From contig OX031063.1 of the NCBI GenBank assembly GCA_943736015.1, forward strand, positions 39,448,672 to 39,512,671: a stretch of DNA of 64,000 nt, in the 5' to 3' direction. Below, piece after piece: positions 53,601 through 59,170 of the stretch (positions are counted from its first letter, which is position 1; every line of letters begins with the position of its first letter). The position numbers and the translations under genes are program-made. Under the pieces are notes generated by a model, which saw nothing but the letters and a program-made list of their open reading frames with translations, made no database searches and had not been told where the DNA came from. Source of the stretch: Tridacna crocea (taxonomy: Eukaryota; Mollusca; Bivalvia; Cardiida; Cardiidae).

Positions 53601-54870
53601 AGGGGTCTCATGTATCATAGCGGCTTTAGGTTGAAGAAACTTTGAAAATCTTCTTGTCCATACCCATACGAAGTCGTCTGGTATTATCTGGCATGTGACA
53701 TCATCTTTTGGACTAAGATTCCAGTAATTATAGCTCTCTGGTCAAAAATGTTTTGACCACTGATCGCAACTTTCACATGGGCTTTTGTAGAGAAAACTTT
53801 ATAAGTCTTTTTGTTCGAAATCATTCGGCCTAGAATTGTAATATTTGGTATGTATGGGTTTGTACTTTTTTAGCCAATGGATAGATATAGGGTCTTCATG
53901 GCCCCCTTGTCTTTCATGGAAGCATGAATTTTTTTCAGGCAATCACAACTCGGGAGTCAATGCATCTCCGCGAGGCAATATACCGAGCAAATCATCACTT
54001 AATTATGGATCCATTTTATCTATCAACCGGCTGAATCCTGGGGTACACTTGTCCTTGGACGTGCAGAGGATTGACCGAAATCAAAAAAATTCTACGTGGG
54101 TCAGCATGCACGAACTGCGTAGGCTGATCTGGGTCAATAGTTTTTGCAGATGCAATTCAATTAAAATATTTTCAATTCAAATACTTTATTACTGTTTGCT
54201 TTAATGTTCAAAGTGTCACCACTTTCAATACATTTGACTGCGACGGTGCACTTTTGAGGATATTTCATTTGTTTCATTGATATTGTGGTTAGGGTTTTCT
54301 ATTTGCAGTGTAGAAAGTATGGATAACACCAGGTACCTTTGGATTAAAGATCACACGCATTAACTACTCAGGTCTGCAGGTCTCCAAAAGTCTAATGTAA
54401 TTTATCGCTTTAAACGATTTAGCCTATCATCGAATAATCCCATGATCCTGAAGAAATAAAACCTTTGAAAACATATTGGAAAAGGAGAAAATGCTGGTTG
54501 CCACTTTGTTTCTTTCCACTTTAAAGACATGTTTCATCAGTAATATCGGCCTCATTTAACAGATTGTCTGCATTTGCTTTCAAAATGGACAAGTTTAAAA
54601 TTTTCTCGTTTCATTGAAGACAGGGCACACTCGTACACTTTCTAACCTATTTCAGAAATGGATGAAGAGATTCAACCCGCTGAAGAAGATGTTGACCCCT
54701 GTTTACAAGGACCTGATTCTGGCTTCGGCAAGCACGCTCACTGGAGATTCTTCTACAACTCATCGGTGAAGGAATGTCAAAATTTCCTTTATGGAGGAAG
54801 AGGTGGAAATGCGAATAACTTTGAGACCCTAGAAGATTGTTTGAAAGCTTGCAATACGCGACATTCGTGA
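17506..54870 (+). CDS. secreted CCP-like / acidic / Kunitz protein gene (8 exons)
   Basis: Predicted 876-residue secreted protein. Coding exons: 17506-17656, 42981-43214, 45958-46191, 47846-48079, 50499-50630, 51312-52298, 52957-53400 and 54656-54870. All donors begin GT and acceptors end AG. All junctions are phase 1, and the total is 2,631 nt, divisible by three. Domain order: signal peptide, three CCP/sushi-like cysteine modules, about 520 residues of disordered Glu/Asp-rich sequence, and a C-terminal four-cysteine Kunitz domain. By composition it could be an acidic matrix protein, for example of shell or another mineralised or mucous matrix, but no experimental clue is present. Intron 1 is 25 kb and packed with MITEs. 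Additional exons inside introns cannot be excluded. I do not recognise an established gene name. Confidence 0.75.
18122..18351. repeat. TTAA-MITE, complete copy (230 bp)
   Basis: Both ends intact. Core reads GCTGGTTGCCAGC. Confidence 0.9.
18354..18420. repeat. AGATCAGACTGCAC-family palindrome
   Basis: AGATCTGACTGCACAGAACG with partial complement. Abuts the preceding MITE. Confidence 0.5.
18583..18727. repeat. 145-bp near-perfect palindrome
   Basis: Arms of about 71 bp meet at TGGCGC-A-GCGCCA, with only a few mismatches. Related partial units with TATTTTCACTGGTGG-type blocks occur at 18,900-18,970, about 45,050-45,130 and 55,970-56,110. Confidence 0.85.
19081..19323. repeat. TTAA-MITE copy (243 bp) with insertion near the core
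   Basis: Core arm is followed by a duplicated TTTTCTCTTTTTC tract. Its right TTAA (19320-19323) also begins the next copy. Confidence 0.82.
19320..19500. repeat. TTAA-MITE, truncated right end
   Basis: Shares its left TTAA with the previous copy. Keeps the core GCTGGTTACCAGC and loses the right terminus. Confidence 0.75.
19753..20013 (+). other. open frame of 87 codons, possible gene relic
   Basis: The frame lacks an ATG at its start and contains a coiled-coil-like stretch ([20 protein letters not shown]). It could be a pseudogene piece, an exon or chance. No phase-1 donor makes it fit the flanking gene. Confidence 0.2.
20985..21216. repeat. TTAA-MITE, complete but diverged copy (232 bp)
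   Basis: Core GCTTGTAACTAGC has lost one G-C pairing. Ends are TTAACCC and AGTTAA. Confidence 0.82.
21840..22065. repeat. palindromic MITE, AAAGTGTCGTCTC family
   Basis: AAAGGGCATTCGGACATTTG at the left and a matching inverted end (ACGCAAATGCATGACGTCCCC) at the right. The centre has decayed and is T-rich. Confidence 0.65.
22180..22380. repeat. TTAA-MITE variant with GCTCGTTATGAGC core
   Basis: A long perfect palindrome (ACATTGTGGCAAAAGGTGAA...) is centred on GCTCGTTATGAGC. Termini are poorly preserved. Confidence 0.7.
22680..22820 (+). repeat. SINE 3' fragment
   Basis: Ends in ATGTTGAAAACGGCGTTA, the tail shared with the SINEs at 26.1-26.4 and 45.6-45.9 kb. Confidence 0.5.
22960..23165. 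repeat. degenerate TTAA-MITE variant
   Basis: Palindrome ACCATTGTGGCAAA...TTTGCCACAATGGT around GAGCAATTTCTCC. Ends with ACGAGTTAAAA. Confidence 0.5.
24352..24510. repeat. degenerate TTAA-MITE fragment
   Basis: Remains of the arms (GAAACACTGTAGGAAAACGA and GTTCCAGAATGTTTTTAAAA). The core palindrome is lost. Confidence 0.45.
24721..24956. repeat. TTAA-MITE copy (236 bp)
   Basis: Core GCTGGTTACCAGC. Begins TTAATAAC and ends GGTTAA. Confidence 0.85.
24953..25237. repeat. TTAA-MITE copy with internal insertion
   Basis: Shares TTAA with the previous copy. A short repeated AGTCTACT segment lies in the left arm. Core is GCTGGCAACCAGC. Confidence 0.7.
25234..25400. repeat. TTAA-MITE, truncated
   Basis: Left half only, again sharing TTAA with its neighbour. 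It ends in the core region (GAGAAAATGTTCGTTACGAC). Confidence 0.6.
25725..25860. repeat. palindromic MITE, GTCAGCCTGCAC family
   Basis: CAGGTCCGTCCTGCGCAGTC with complement GGCCTGAGCCGAAACATTTT, plus the shared TTGGTCAATTTTCTGCA block. Confidence 0.5.
25930..26461. repeat. TTAA-MITE interrupted by a SINE
   Basis: MITE parts lie at 25930-26104 and 26415-26461. The core GCTGGTTACCAGC is in the left part. The right end has decayed to CTAA. Confidence 0.75.
26105..26414 (+). mobile_element. tRNA-derived SINE with 13-bp target duplication
   Basis: The head is tRNA-like: 7-bp GGCCGAG/CTCGGCC stem ends, an A-box-like TAGCTCTGGCGG and a B box GAGTTCGATCC. The tail ends in ATTGAAAACGGCGTTAAACA. Flanks TCTTGCACAGGGG (26092-26104) and TCTTTCACAGGGG (26415-26427) differ by one base. 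It is inserted in a MITE. Confidence 0.8.
27057..27290. repeat. tetranucleotide repeat (CATC)n / (AATC)n
   Basis: Long simple-sequence tract with interspersed GATC units. Confidence 0.9.
27565..27640. repeat. diverged MITE core palindrome
   Basis: AACTTTTTGGGAAAAGAAGC and its complement around an AACTGCTTGTAAAAAGCAATT centre. A third core type. Confidence 0.5.
27721..27938. repeat. TTAA-MITE, diverged copy
   Basis: Left end TTTACCACAC, right end GTTTAA. The core is broken (GCTGGTAACAAACG). Confidence 0.65.
27935..28100. repeat. TTAA-MITE, truncated
   Basis: Shares TTAA with the previous copy. The left half is well kept (TTGCAGACGACAAAT). One core arm is deleted. Confidence 0.65.
28105..28298. 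repeat. TTAA-MITE variant with GCTCGTTACGAGC core
   Basis: The perfect core palindrome differs from the main type by paired changes. Ends GAATTAA. Confidence 0.75.
28534..28680. repeat. degenerate TTAA-MITE fragment
   Basis: ACTATTCCTAGTTTTAATGA and CCCTGAGAAAGAAAGC blocks remain. The core is decayed. Confidence 0.5.
28690..28805. repeat. GTCAGCCTGCAC-family MITE fragment
   Basis: TTCAGGTTGATCTGAGTCGA, then TGCATTAAACACCCTTTTCA and the GAGCATGGTTCATTT end block. Confidence 0.45.
28943..29163. repeat. TTAA-MITE, diverged copy
   Basis: Core is GCAGGTTATCAGC and the right end AGTTAAC. Left terminus decayed. Confidence 0.6.
29571..29780. repeat. TTAA-MITE copy, decayed right end
   Basis: Perfect core GCTGGTTACCAGC with long arms. 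Left end TTTAACATAC. Confidence 0.7.
30160..30291. repeat. TTAA-MITE, internal deletion (132 bp)
   Basis: Both ends are present, but the left core arm is deleted. Only one half of the palindrome remains. Confidence 0.7.
30373..30598. repeat. TTAA-MITE, near-complete copy
   Basis: 226 bp with ends CTAACC and GCTTAA. The core GCTGGTAACCACC has one arm change. Confidence 0.78.
30655..30891. repeat. TTAA-MITE, diverged copy
   Basis: Core is GCTGGTTTCCAGC and the right end GAGTTTAA. Confidence 0.7.
31045..31273. repeat. TTAA-MITE, complete copy (229 bp)
   Basis: Very close to the copy at 14821, in the same orientation, with both ends and core intact. The pair suggests recent spread. Confidence 0.92.
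31639..31871. repeat. TTAA-MITE, near-complete copy (233 bp)
   Basis: Left end TTAACCC, right end GGTCAA. Perfect core GCTGGTTACCAGC. Confidence 0.88.
31925..32140. repeat. GTCAGCCTGCAC-family MITE
   Basis: GAGCCATGCTCTCGCAAAAT at one end and CAGGCTGTGCGGACTGCGCA near the other. Shares blocks with the copy at 13,839. Confidence 0.55.
32235..32505. repeat. AAAGTGTCGTCTC-family MITE, double palindrome
   Basis: Two palindromes (32,275-32,342 and about 32,408-32,466), each with CAGCCTGCGCAG-type arms. Matching outer ends are GTGTTGCAGG and GCAACACACG. Confidence 0.75.
34095..34285. repeat. TTAA-MITE, diverged with poly-T insertion
   Basis: AACAATCCCGACTTTTAACG end. One core arm is deleted after GGAAAAAGG. 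Confidence 0.6.
34288..34512. repeat. TTAA-MITE, strongly diverged
   Basis: Core GCCGGTAACCAAT is partly lost. Arms remain recognisable. Confidence 0.55.
34540..34768. repeat. TTAA-MITE, complete copy (229 bp)
   Basis: Ends TTAACC and GGTTAA. Core GCTGTTTACCAGC has one change. Confidence 0.88.
34821..35031. repeat. TTAA-MITE variant, shortened core (211 bp)
   Basis: Same ends and left half as the GCTCG subfamily. The 13-base centre is missing, leaving GGAGAAATTTCTCC. Confidence 0.82.
35306..35533. repeat. TTAA-MITE variant with GCTCGTAACGAGC core (228 bp)
   Basis: Complete, with TTAACCCTTTCCCAAAC and its complement at the ends. Reference copy for the GCTCG subfamily. Confidence 0.9.
35690..35815. 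repeat. degenerate TTAA-MITE
   Basis: Right half with TATCAGCATTTTCTCC. Ends at the TTAA that begins the next copy. Confidence 0.5.
35811..36037. repeat. TTAA-MITE, near-complete copy
   Basis: 227 bp. Core GCTGGTAACCAGC perfect. Right end decayed to GATAAG. Confidence 0.82.
36324..36527. repeat. TTAA-MITE copy, 204 bp
   Basis: Internal deletion in the left half. Core GCTGGTTACCAGC and both TTAA ends intact. Confidence 0.82.
37190..37290. repeat. MITE core palindrome, GCTCATTATGAGC type
   Basis: ACATTGAGACAAAAGGAGAA and complement. Termini not found. Confidence 0.6.
37620..37815. repeat. AT-rich and trinucleotide simple repeats
   Basis: Mixed ATC, AAT, ACT and ATTATC units. Confidence 0.75.
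38014..38245. repeat. TTAA-MITE, diverged copy (232 bp)
   Basis: TTAATC and AGTTAA ends. Core GCTGGTTACTAGC. Confidence 0.78.
38521..38749. repeat. TTAA-MITE, complete copy (229 bp)
   Basis: TTAACCCTTTACCAAAC type ends. Perfect core GCTGGTAACCAGC. Confidence 0.9.
38971..39200. repeat. TTAA-MITE, complete copy (230 bp)
   Basis: Core GCTGGTAACCAGC. The next copy begins only 15 bp further on. Confidence 0.88.
39216..39444. repeat. TTAA-MITE, complete copy (229 bp)
   Basis: Ends TTAACCCATTACCAC and GAGTTAA. Core GCTGGTAACCAGC. Confidence 0.88.
39537..39595. repeat. TTAA-MITE fragment cut near the LINE 3' end
   Basis: Only the left ~59 bp remain (TTAACCACAAG...). The other half is not seen beyond the LINE. 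Confidence 0.55.
39979..41268 (-). pseudogene. LINE reverse transcriptase, C-terminal part
   Basis: This frame holds the RT catalytic box FADDTSL, preceded by [14 protein letters not shown]. It continues through the thumb region to a Cys/His motif ([17 protein letters not shown]), as in Jockey/CR1-type elements. It is separated from the N-terminal RT half by a one-base frameshift in a homopolymer at about 41,300. Nothing suggests current activity. Confidence 0.85.
41299..42480 (-). pseudogene. LINE endonuclease-RT linker and RT N-terminal part
   Basis: An open frame through [19 protein letters not shown] and [16 protein letters not shown] (RT palm motif A with its Asp). It is continuous upstream with a basic linker ([16 protein letters not shown]). 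It breaks at the frameshift near 41,300 and at a stop at 42,504-42,506 on the endonuclease side. Confidence 0.82.
42504..42890 (-). pseudogene. LINE endonuclease remnant
   Basis: Contains [17 protein letters not shown], which matches the C-terminal region of AP-type endonucleases of LINEs. Upstream sequence is degenerate. Confidence 0.65.
42981..43214 (+). CDS. exon 2: CCP/sushi-like module (4 Cys)
   Basis: 234 bp, phase 1 at both ends. It follows TTTATCCATAG and ends before GTTATT. Four cysteines in CCP order: IPC, KLKC, EHC, LVC. It has an N-glycosylation site (NNIT) and a Trp in GIWSP between Cys 3 and 4. It lacks the extra Cys pair of the next two exons and is the most canonical sushi-like copy. 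Confidence 0.75.
43575..43739. repeat. TTAA-MITE, truncated left end
   Basis: Core GCAGGCTACCACC is damaged. Right end GGGTTAA. Confidence 0.65.
44877..45005. repeat. TTAA-MITE, truncated
   Basis: Left half only (TTAAATCCTAACCAAACAAC). The stretch 43,740-44,870 holds only AT-rich sequence without recognisable features. Confidence 0.55.
45620..45890 (+). mobile_element. SINE, tail preserved
   Basis: Contains GTGTGAGCTGCCGCCGTGAT and the tail AATGTTGAAAACGGCCCTAA seen in the SINE at 26.1 kb. The tRNA-like head is not clear. Confidence 0.5.
45958..46191 (+). CDS. exon 3: CCP-like module (6 Cys)
   Basis: 234 bp, phase 1 at both ends. It begins with ESLQC after TTTCTCAG and ends FNCTG before GTTCAT. 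Six cysteines, two of them in the added PCYC motif. An NVTC site is shared with exon 4. It aligns with exon 4 without gaps. Confidence 0.78.
46608..46660. repeat. AGATCAGACTGCAC-family palindrome
   Basis: TTTAAGATCAGACTGCACGT and a partial complement. The rest of 46,200-47,590 shows nothing recognisable. Confidence 0.45.
47595..47818. repeat. degenerate TTAA-MITE
   Basis: GACCAGCATTTTCTAGA core half and AGTAAAGAGTTAC end. It lies just upstream of exon 4's acceptor. Confidence 0.5.
47846..48079 (+). CDS. exon 4: CCP-like module (6 Cys)
   Basis: 234 bp, phase 1 at both ends. It begins ESLVC after GATTCTAG and ends FNCTG before GTTAAC. Six cysteines in the same positions as exon 3, with shared blocks [15 protein letters not shown] and LAEW. 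Clearly a tandem exon duplicate of exon 3. Confidence 0.8.
48203..48250. repeat. AGATCAGACTGCAC-family fragment
   Basis: TTAAAATCAGACAGCACACT and GATCTTAACACTGTC. The rest of 48,080-49,250 is AT-rich with a short CTGT-rich tract near 48,880-48,900. Confidence 0.4.
49262..49470. repeat. AAAGTGTCGTCTC-family MITE, diverged
   Basis: GCCTGCAACACGTTC end, a CTCGGATTAGCCTGCACGGA core and CCGAATGCCCCTTTTTCGTG right end. Confidence 0.6.
49485..49680. repeat. GTCAGCCTGCAC-family MITE
   Basis: GAGCCATGCTCTGTCAGGGA and the CTATTGGTCAATTTTCTGTA block. A further short unit lies at 49,770-49,850. Confidence 0.5.
49939..50345. repeat. foldback element with 167-bp arms
   Basis: Arms 49939-50105 and 50179-50345 are near-perfect inverted copies around a 73-bp spacer. 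Outer tips are GCGGGGAATCACGTGACACA and complement. The element lies in intron 4, about 150 bp before exon 5. Confidence 0.9.
50499..50630 (+). CDS. exon 5: short acidic linker
   Basis: 132 bp, phase 1 at both ends. It follows TAATTTCAG and ends before GTACAC. It encodes 44 residues ending in the acidic [12 protein letters not shown] and starts the acidic half of the protein. Confidence 0.65.
51085..51240. repeat. hairpin plus CTGT repeat element
   Basis: ACCCCCGCAAAACGAATG pairs with GTTTTCGGGGGTAT. A GTCTGTCTGTCTGTG/CCGTCCGTC tract follows. This short-element type is common in bivalve introns as I recall. Confidence 0.55.
51312..52298 (+). CDS. exon 6: large acidic disordered domain (329 codons)
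   Basis: 987 bp, phase 1 at both ends. It follows ATATTTCAG and ends before GTAAGATT. Nearly the whole exon is Glu/Asp/Asn/Ser/Gln-rich, with no cysteine and few hydrophobics. It ends in an E-rich block ([15 protein letters not shown]) and a less acidic tail ([20 protein letters not shown]). Such sequence would be disordered and could bind calcium or mineral; that role is inferred. Many serines sit in acidic kinase contexts. Confidence 0.78.
52695..52898. repeat. degenerate TTAA-MITE beside exon 7
   Basis: CTGAGAAAGAAATCTGAAGA, GGTAACCAACATG and TGTTGTCTGCCGGTGC blocks remain. The exon 7 acceptor lies about 58 bp downstream. Confidence 0.45.
52957..53400 (+). CDS. exon 7: acidic domain with Glu runs (148 codons)
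   Basis: 444 bp, phase 1 at both ends. It follows ACTTTTTAAG and ends before GTAAGTTT. Long Glu runs dominate. A non-acidic end follows ([18 protein letters not shown]) that may be a linker to the Kunitz domain. Confidence 0.76.
54045..54140. repeat. GTCAGCCTGCAC-family MITE core
   Basis: GGGTCAGCATGCACGAACTG and complement AGGCTGATCTGGGTC. Confidence 0.5.
54427..54620. repeat. degenerate TTAA-MITE in the last intron
   Basis: AGGAGAAAATGCTGGTTGCC core half and TTGTCTGCATTTGCTTTC block. Confidence 0.5.
54656..54870 (+). CDS. exon 8: four-cysteine Kunitz domain and stop
   Basis: Begins phase 1 after CTATTTCAG. An acidic lead ([14 protein letters not shown]) precedes a full-length Kunitz domain. 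Against the standard numbering the alignment is gapless. C5, C30, C51 and C55 are present, C14 is Gly and C38 is Arg. The P1-equivalent Lys, the FFYN strand, the GGxGGN turn and NNF are kept. Kunitz domains usually inhibit serine proteases. Loss of the C14-C38 bond should loosen the inhibitory loop, so activity is uncertain. The stop codon follows shortly after the last Cys. Confidence 0.85.
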
Positions 54871-55145
54871 TCTAGATTTTCATGATTGAAATGAATGTAT
54901 GGTTTCAAACAGGGCTCGTGAATACATGTTTTTACATGTATGTATGCGATTCCTGATTTAAGGTAGTATTGTTTTTTCGTGCGGCCATGACAGTCAAAAA
55001 CATTTTGAAGGTGAAATATCTGTGATAAAAATGTTATGGAAATGTTATATTTGTTACAAACCTAGTGGTGCTGCCAGTATTGGAATTGAAATGTCTCCTT
55101 GTAAACTTTTTCTGTACACATTAAACGAATTTGCACTCAGTTTAA
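54871..55145 (+). promoter_or_regulatory. 3' UTR region with ATTAAA signal
   Basis: No AATAAA is found close to the stop. ATTAAA at 55120-55125 is the best polyadenylation candidate. Confidence 0.3.
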
Positions 55146-55407
55146 GTGAAGATACAAAGAATAACATTTTAAGAAAACTGTGAATGAGGATTGATTTTAA
55201 AATCCAAAGAAAAAAAAAACATTAACAAGACTGTAAGTGCGCAGGCGGAAATGAAAATACAGTACAAGGAATAGACATTAAAATGATTGTCCGTAAGCAT
55301 TTCTACGCAAAGATAATAAGAATTATGAAATTGAGAATACAATTAGTTGTATGTGATATTATTACTCTATATCATATTTCATGTGTCTATTTTTAGAAAT
55401 GTTATGG

Positions 55408-55950
55408 GTAAAAAGGAAAGGTATGCAAAAATAACGAGTGTTGTAAGGCACGAGTTATTTTCGCGGACCCTTCCCTTTTGAGGCAAATATTTCCCCATAT
55501 TAACCAGATTTTGTGAACGAATGCAACTTTTAAAACTAGAAAAAAAAGTTCCAGATTTTCGGCAAGAGGAAAATATTCACTGTGACGGGGAAATAATTCC
55601 CCCAACTTAAATTACGACAATTTAATTCAAGTTGGGGGGAATTATTTCCCCGCCACAGTGAATATTTTCCTCTTGCCGAAAATCTGGAACTTTTTTTTCT
55701 TGTTCTACTGAGATCGATAGTTTTAAATGTTGCATTCGTTCACAAAATAATCGGAGGAAATATAATAGATAATTTATTTCATCAGCTTGTGGTTAATATG
55801 GGGAAGTATTTGCCTCAGAAGGGGAAGGTCCGCGAAAATAACTCGTGCCTTACAGCACTCGTTATTTTCGCATACCTTTCCCTTTTTCGGCAAAAATTTC
55901 CCCATACTAACCACAAGCTGATGAAATAAACTCTATTTATTTCATACTTA
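55408..55950. repeat. compound foldback, two overlapping long palindromes
   Basis: The first has arms of about 200 bp centred near 55,617 (CCCCAACTT...AAGTTGGGG) with an unpaired insertion. Its right arm doubles as the left arm of a second palindrome centred near 55,850. The structure could fold as a three-way cruciform. Confidence 0.85.
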
Positions 55951-56198
55951 TCTGTAGGATATAGAGAACCAGTGAAAATATTTTTCGATATTACACTGGT
56001 ACGACCAGTGAAAATACCGATTTTTATACTCTAATTACCCTAATCACGCATCACTAGTAATGATATCGTAAATATCATCGCAAGTGGTGTTATTCACTGT
56101 GAAATACTAGTAATGCATTGATAGGAATATAATGAAAAGGTTAGTGATAATAAATAAACAACACTGCAGGTGAGCATTTGGAGGAAATCAGGCGAAGA

Positions 56199-56426
56199 TT
56201 AACCCATTACCACACAATCCCTACTTTTGACGCCCCTGAGAAAGAAGCCTTTAGAAAACATTGTGGGAAAAAGAGAAAATGCTGGTAACCAGCATTTTCT
56301 CCTTTTCTCACAATGTTTTCTACCCTTCACAAAACAAAGTTCAAATTTTCAGTCACTTTTATTTTGTCGTCTGCAAATGCTTTCGATTTGGACAAACTTA
56401 AAATTTTGTCGTTTGGTAAAGAGTAA
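56199..56426. repeat. TTAA-MITE, near-complete copy
   Basis: 228 bp, ends TTAACCC and GAGTAA, perfect core GCTGGTAACCAGC. Confidence 0.87.
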
Positions 56427-56451
56427 ACCCTTCAGTTGTTTTTGGTCATGG

Positions 56452-56669
56452 TTCAACCCTTTACTAGACAACAAAATTTTAGCCTTGTCCAAATTGAAAG
56501 CGTTTACAGAGGCCAATTTCATAGTGGCTCAAATGATGCAACTTTTCTTTAATAGGGTAGAAAACTTGTGGGAAAAGGAGAAAATGCTGGCTCCTTTTCC
56601 CACAATATTTTCTGTATAGGCCTCTCTCACACGGGCGTTAAAATTCAGTATTGTGTGGTAAAAAGTTAA
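56452..56669. repeat. TTAA-MITE copy, core partly deleted
   Basis: The centre reads GCTGGCTCC, so one core arm is shortened. Right end AGTTAA. Confidence 0.78.
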
Positions 56670-57081
56670 GCAAATGCATTTTGATTGCATATTTGGTGAT
56701 TGCCTAATTCATGTTTGGATTGTATCACAAAAAGCTCACTTTTTTATGTTTATTTCCTTTTTAGATTCAAATATGATGTTTTGTTTGTAAGTCAGAGAGG
56801 TATATTTTTGTATGGTGCCAAGTAGGTGTGAAATACTGTATACGTGAATATACAAGCATGTCAAAAAAAAAAAAATGGCGAACTACTGATCACGAACATT
56901 TTGTAAAGGGGAAAGTTTTCGAATTAAAGAAACTCGTTATTTGTTGATATAATTATGGTAAAATACGCGAACAGAATAGTTTTTAGAATTTTTCAAGTTC
57001 GCAAAATCGCAAAAAATTCCACGTCGCAAAAATATCCACGGCATACAGTAAGTATATATATGAAAATATTTTTTGTCATAC

Positions 57082-57285
57082 TTCACCCATTAGCACACAA
57101 TCCCTACTTTTGACGACCCTTAGAAAGAAGCCTCTAGAAAACATTATGGGAAAAGCAGTAAATGCTGGTAACCAGCATTTTCTCCTTTTCCTACAGTGTT
57201 TTCCACCCTTTACAGAGCAAATTTCAAATTTTCAGTCACTTTTGTTTTGTCGTCTGCAAAATATTGTCGTTTGGTAATGAGTTAA
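57082..57285. repeat. TTAA-MITE copy, 204 bp
   Basis: Deletion in the right half between GTCTGCAAA and TATTGTCG. Core intact. Confidence 0.8.
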
Positions 57286-57288
57286 GAC

Positions 57289-57526
57289 TTCAACCCTTTA
57301 CAACACAATCCAGAGCTGTATCGGCTCCAACAGAGCAGGGCTCAGAAAACATGGTGGGACAGGGAGAAAATGCTAGAAACCAACATTTTCTCCTGTTTTC
57401 CACTATCTTTCATGTCTTATCAATCACAAATTTTATCATTTTAGTCACGTATACTCTAATAATTTGTCGTCTGCAAATCCTTTGAAATAGGACACAATCC
57501 AAACTTTTGCCGTTTGCTGAAAGGTA
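57289..57526. repeat. TTAA-MITE, diverged
   Basis: Core GCTAGAAACCAAC is decayed. Begins four bases after the previous copy. Confidence 0.65.
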
Positions 57527-57809
57527 AATGGATAATGTGTGTAACAATAACTAGGTGCTTGCCATTACCTTGAAACAGAAACCTGCAAGTTCGAATACTA
57601 TATGAAGGTGGTATGAGCAGGCTTTCACTGCTTCGTGCAGTATTTAATTTGTCGTCTGCAAATGTTTTCAAAATGGATGAGTCAAAGATTTTTTTTTTAC
57701 ATTAGGTAAGAAGACAAAAATCAAGTGCCATACAAATGACCCGCGCTCTGACAAAAAGAGGTTTCATGCATAATTCCAGACCCGGAAATCCATCTTATCT
57801 AACAACGAT

Positions 57810-58039
57810 TTAACCCTTTACCACACAATCCCGACTTTTAACAACCCTGTGAAAGAAGCCGTTCGAAAACATTGTGGGAAAAAAGAGAAAATGGTGATAA
57901 CCAGCATTTTTTCCTTTTCCCACAATGTTTTCTACCCTTCCCTAATCACATTTCAGTTTTTGATTCACATTTATTCTTTCGTTTGCAAATTCTTTAAATC
58001 TGGACTAGTGCAAAATTTTGTCGTTTGGTAATGGGTCAA
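57810..58039. repeat. TTAA-MITE, complete copy (230 bp)
   Basis: TTAACCC left, GGTCAA right. Core GGTGATAACCAGC slightly decayed. Confidence 0.85.
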
Positions 58040-58260
58040 TATAAAGAGTTTCATCTTATTTTATTTACACGTGGTTCGTCCCCAGTTCTTATCCAATAAA
58101 ACATTTTTGTGACTTGCTAAATATTATAGACCGGCCTCCTGACTCATTAATGTTTTGTTCTGACCAGTTAATTTTAACAATATCTGCAATGTAATAACAG
58201 CTCCAGACAGAGGGAGCGAGTTTGATATCAAATTGAACGTGCTAATTGTTCTTCTTTAAC

Positions 58261-58327
58261 CCCATATTGAGGATACTCATTAGAATCGTCTCATCGAGAC
58301 GATTCTAATGAGTATCCTCAACATAGG
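58261..58327. repeat. 67-bp near-perfect palindrome
   Basis: 32-bp arms around a 3-base centre (GTCTC-ATC-GAGAC), with one mismatch or indel near the tip. Not part of the other families seen. Confidence 0.85.
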
Positions 58328-58776
58328 GTTGTGAAGAGTTTATGTGCTGCATTGTAGGTCTACAGTTCCTGGTGTGGCAGAAAATTTTAGGCCTTGTAAA
58401 TCGATATTTCGAAATCTGTAATGAAGCCGGGTCAACAAACAAACACAATTTTTAATGGGATTGTCTTGATGAATTGTTCGAATCTGACGCAAGACATTCT
58501 ACCTTTCCAAAACTGAATCACATAGTAGAAATTCATCATAAATTTGTTGTCTAATGTTTTGTACGTCATTGATTCCAAATTGAAATAAATCATCCACTTG
58601 GAAACGTCTGCCTTATTTTTGTATGCAGTGACAAAACTCTCCCAGACGTCTAAATGACCTTTCAAGAAAGAGTGATGTCAGAAACAGACCACGGTATCGA
58701 ATACTTTCAAAAGTATTCATAAAAAAATTAGTCATGCTCTTGCACATGGTTGGGAGTGGGCAGGGGCTGCGGGGGC

Positions 58777-58999
58777 TTAACTCTTCACCAAACAATCCCT
58801 ACTTTTGACGACCTGGAGAAAGAAGCCTTTAGAAAACATTATTGGAAAAGAAGAAAAGGCTGGTAACCAGCATTTTCACCATTTCCCTCGATGTATTATA
58901 CTCTTCATGAAACAGATTTCAAATTTTCAGTCAATTTTATTTTGTCGTCTTCAAATGCTTTCGCTTTGGACAAAACATTGTCGTTTGGTAATGAGTTAA
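58777..58999. repeat. TTAA-MITE, near-complete copy
   Basis: 223 bp. Core GCTGGTAACCAGC kept, outer arms decayed. Confidence 0.8.
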
Positions 59000-59109
59000 T
59001 GCATCTCTCGATGGTGAATTATATCAGGAAGCAATTTGTCACATTAGCATGGATCTGTAAAATTTAGTTAGTCTAACAAACAATGCAATTGTGAGGTACA
59101 GTGGTCCTT

Positions 59110-59170
59110 GAATATATAGAATATTGACCGAATGCAAAATATTTCGACCCAGGTTAGCTTGTGCAGACTG
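59110..59170. repeat. GTCAGCCTGCAC-family fragment
   Basis: GACCCAGGTTAGCTTGTGCA half-palindrome. The stretch 59,170-60,430 shows nothing else recognisable. Confidence 0.35.

Noticed and set aside
53939-54060. Possible extra exon after a TTTTTTCAG acceptor
   Set aside because: No phase-1 donor follows and it runs into a MITE. Exon 7 joins exon 8 in frame without it.
58432-58795. Two overlapping minus-strand frames of 60-77 codons
   Set aside because: No recognisable domain and different frames. Could be an old relic but not supportable.
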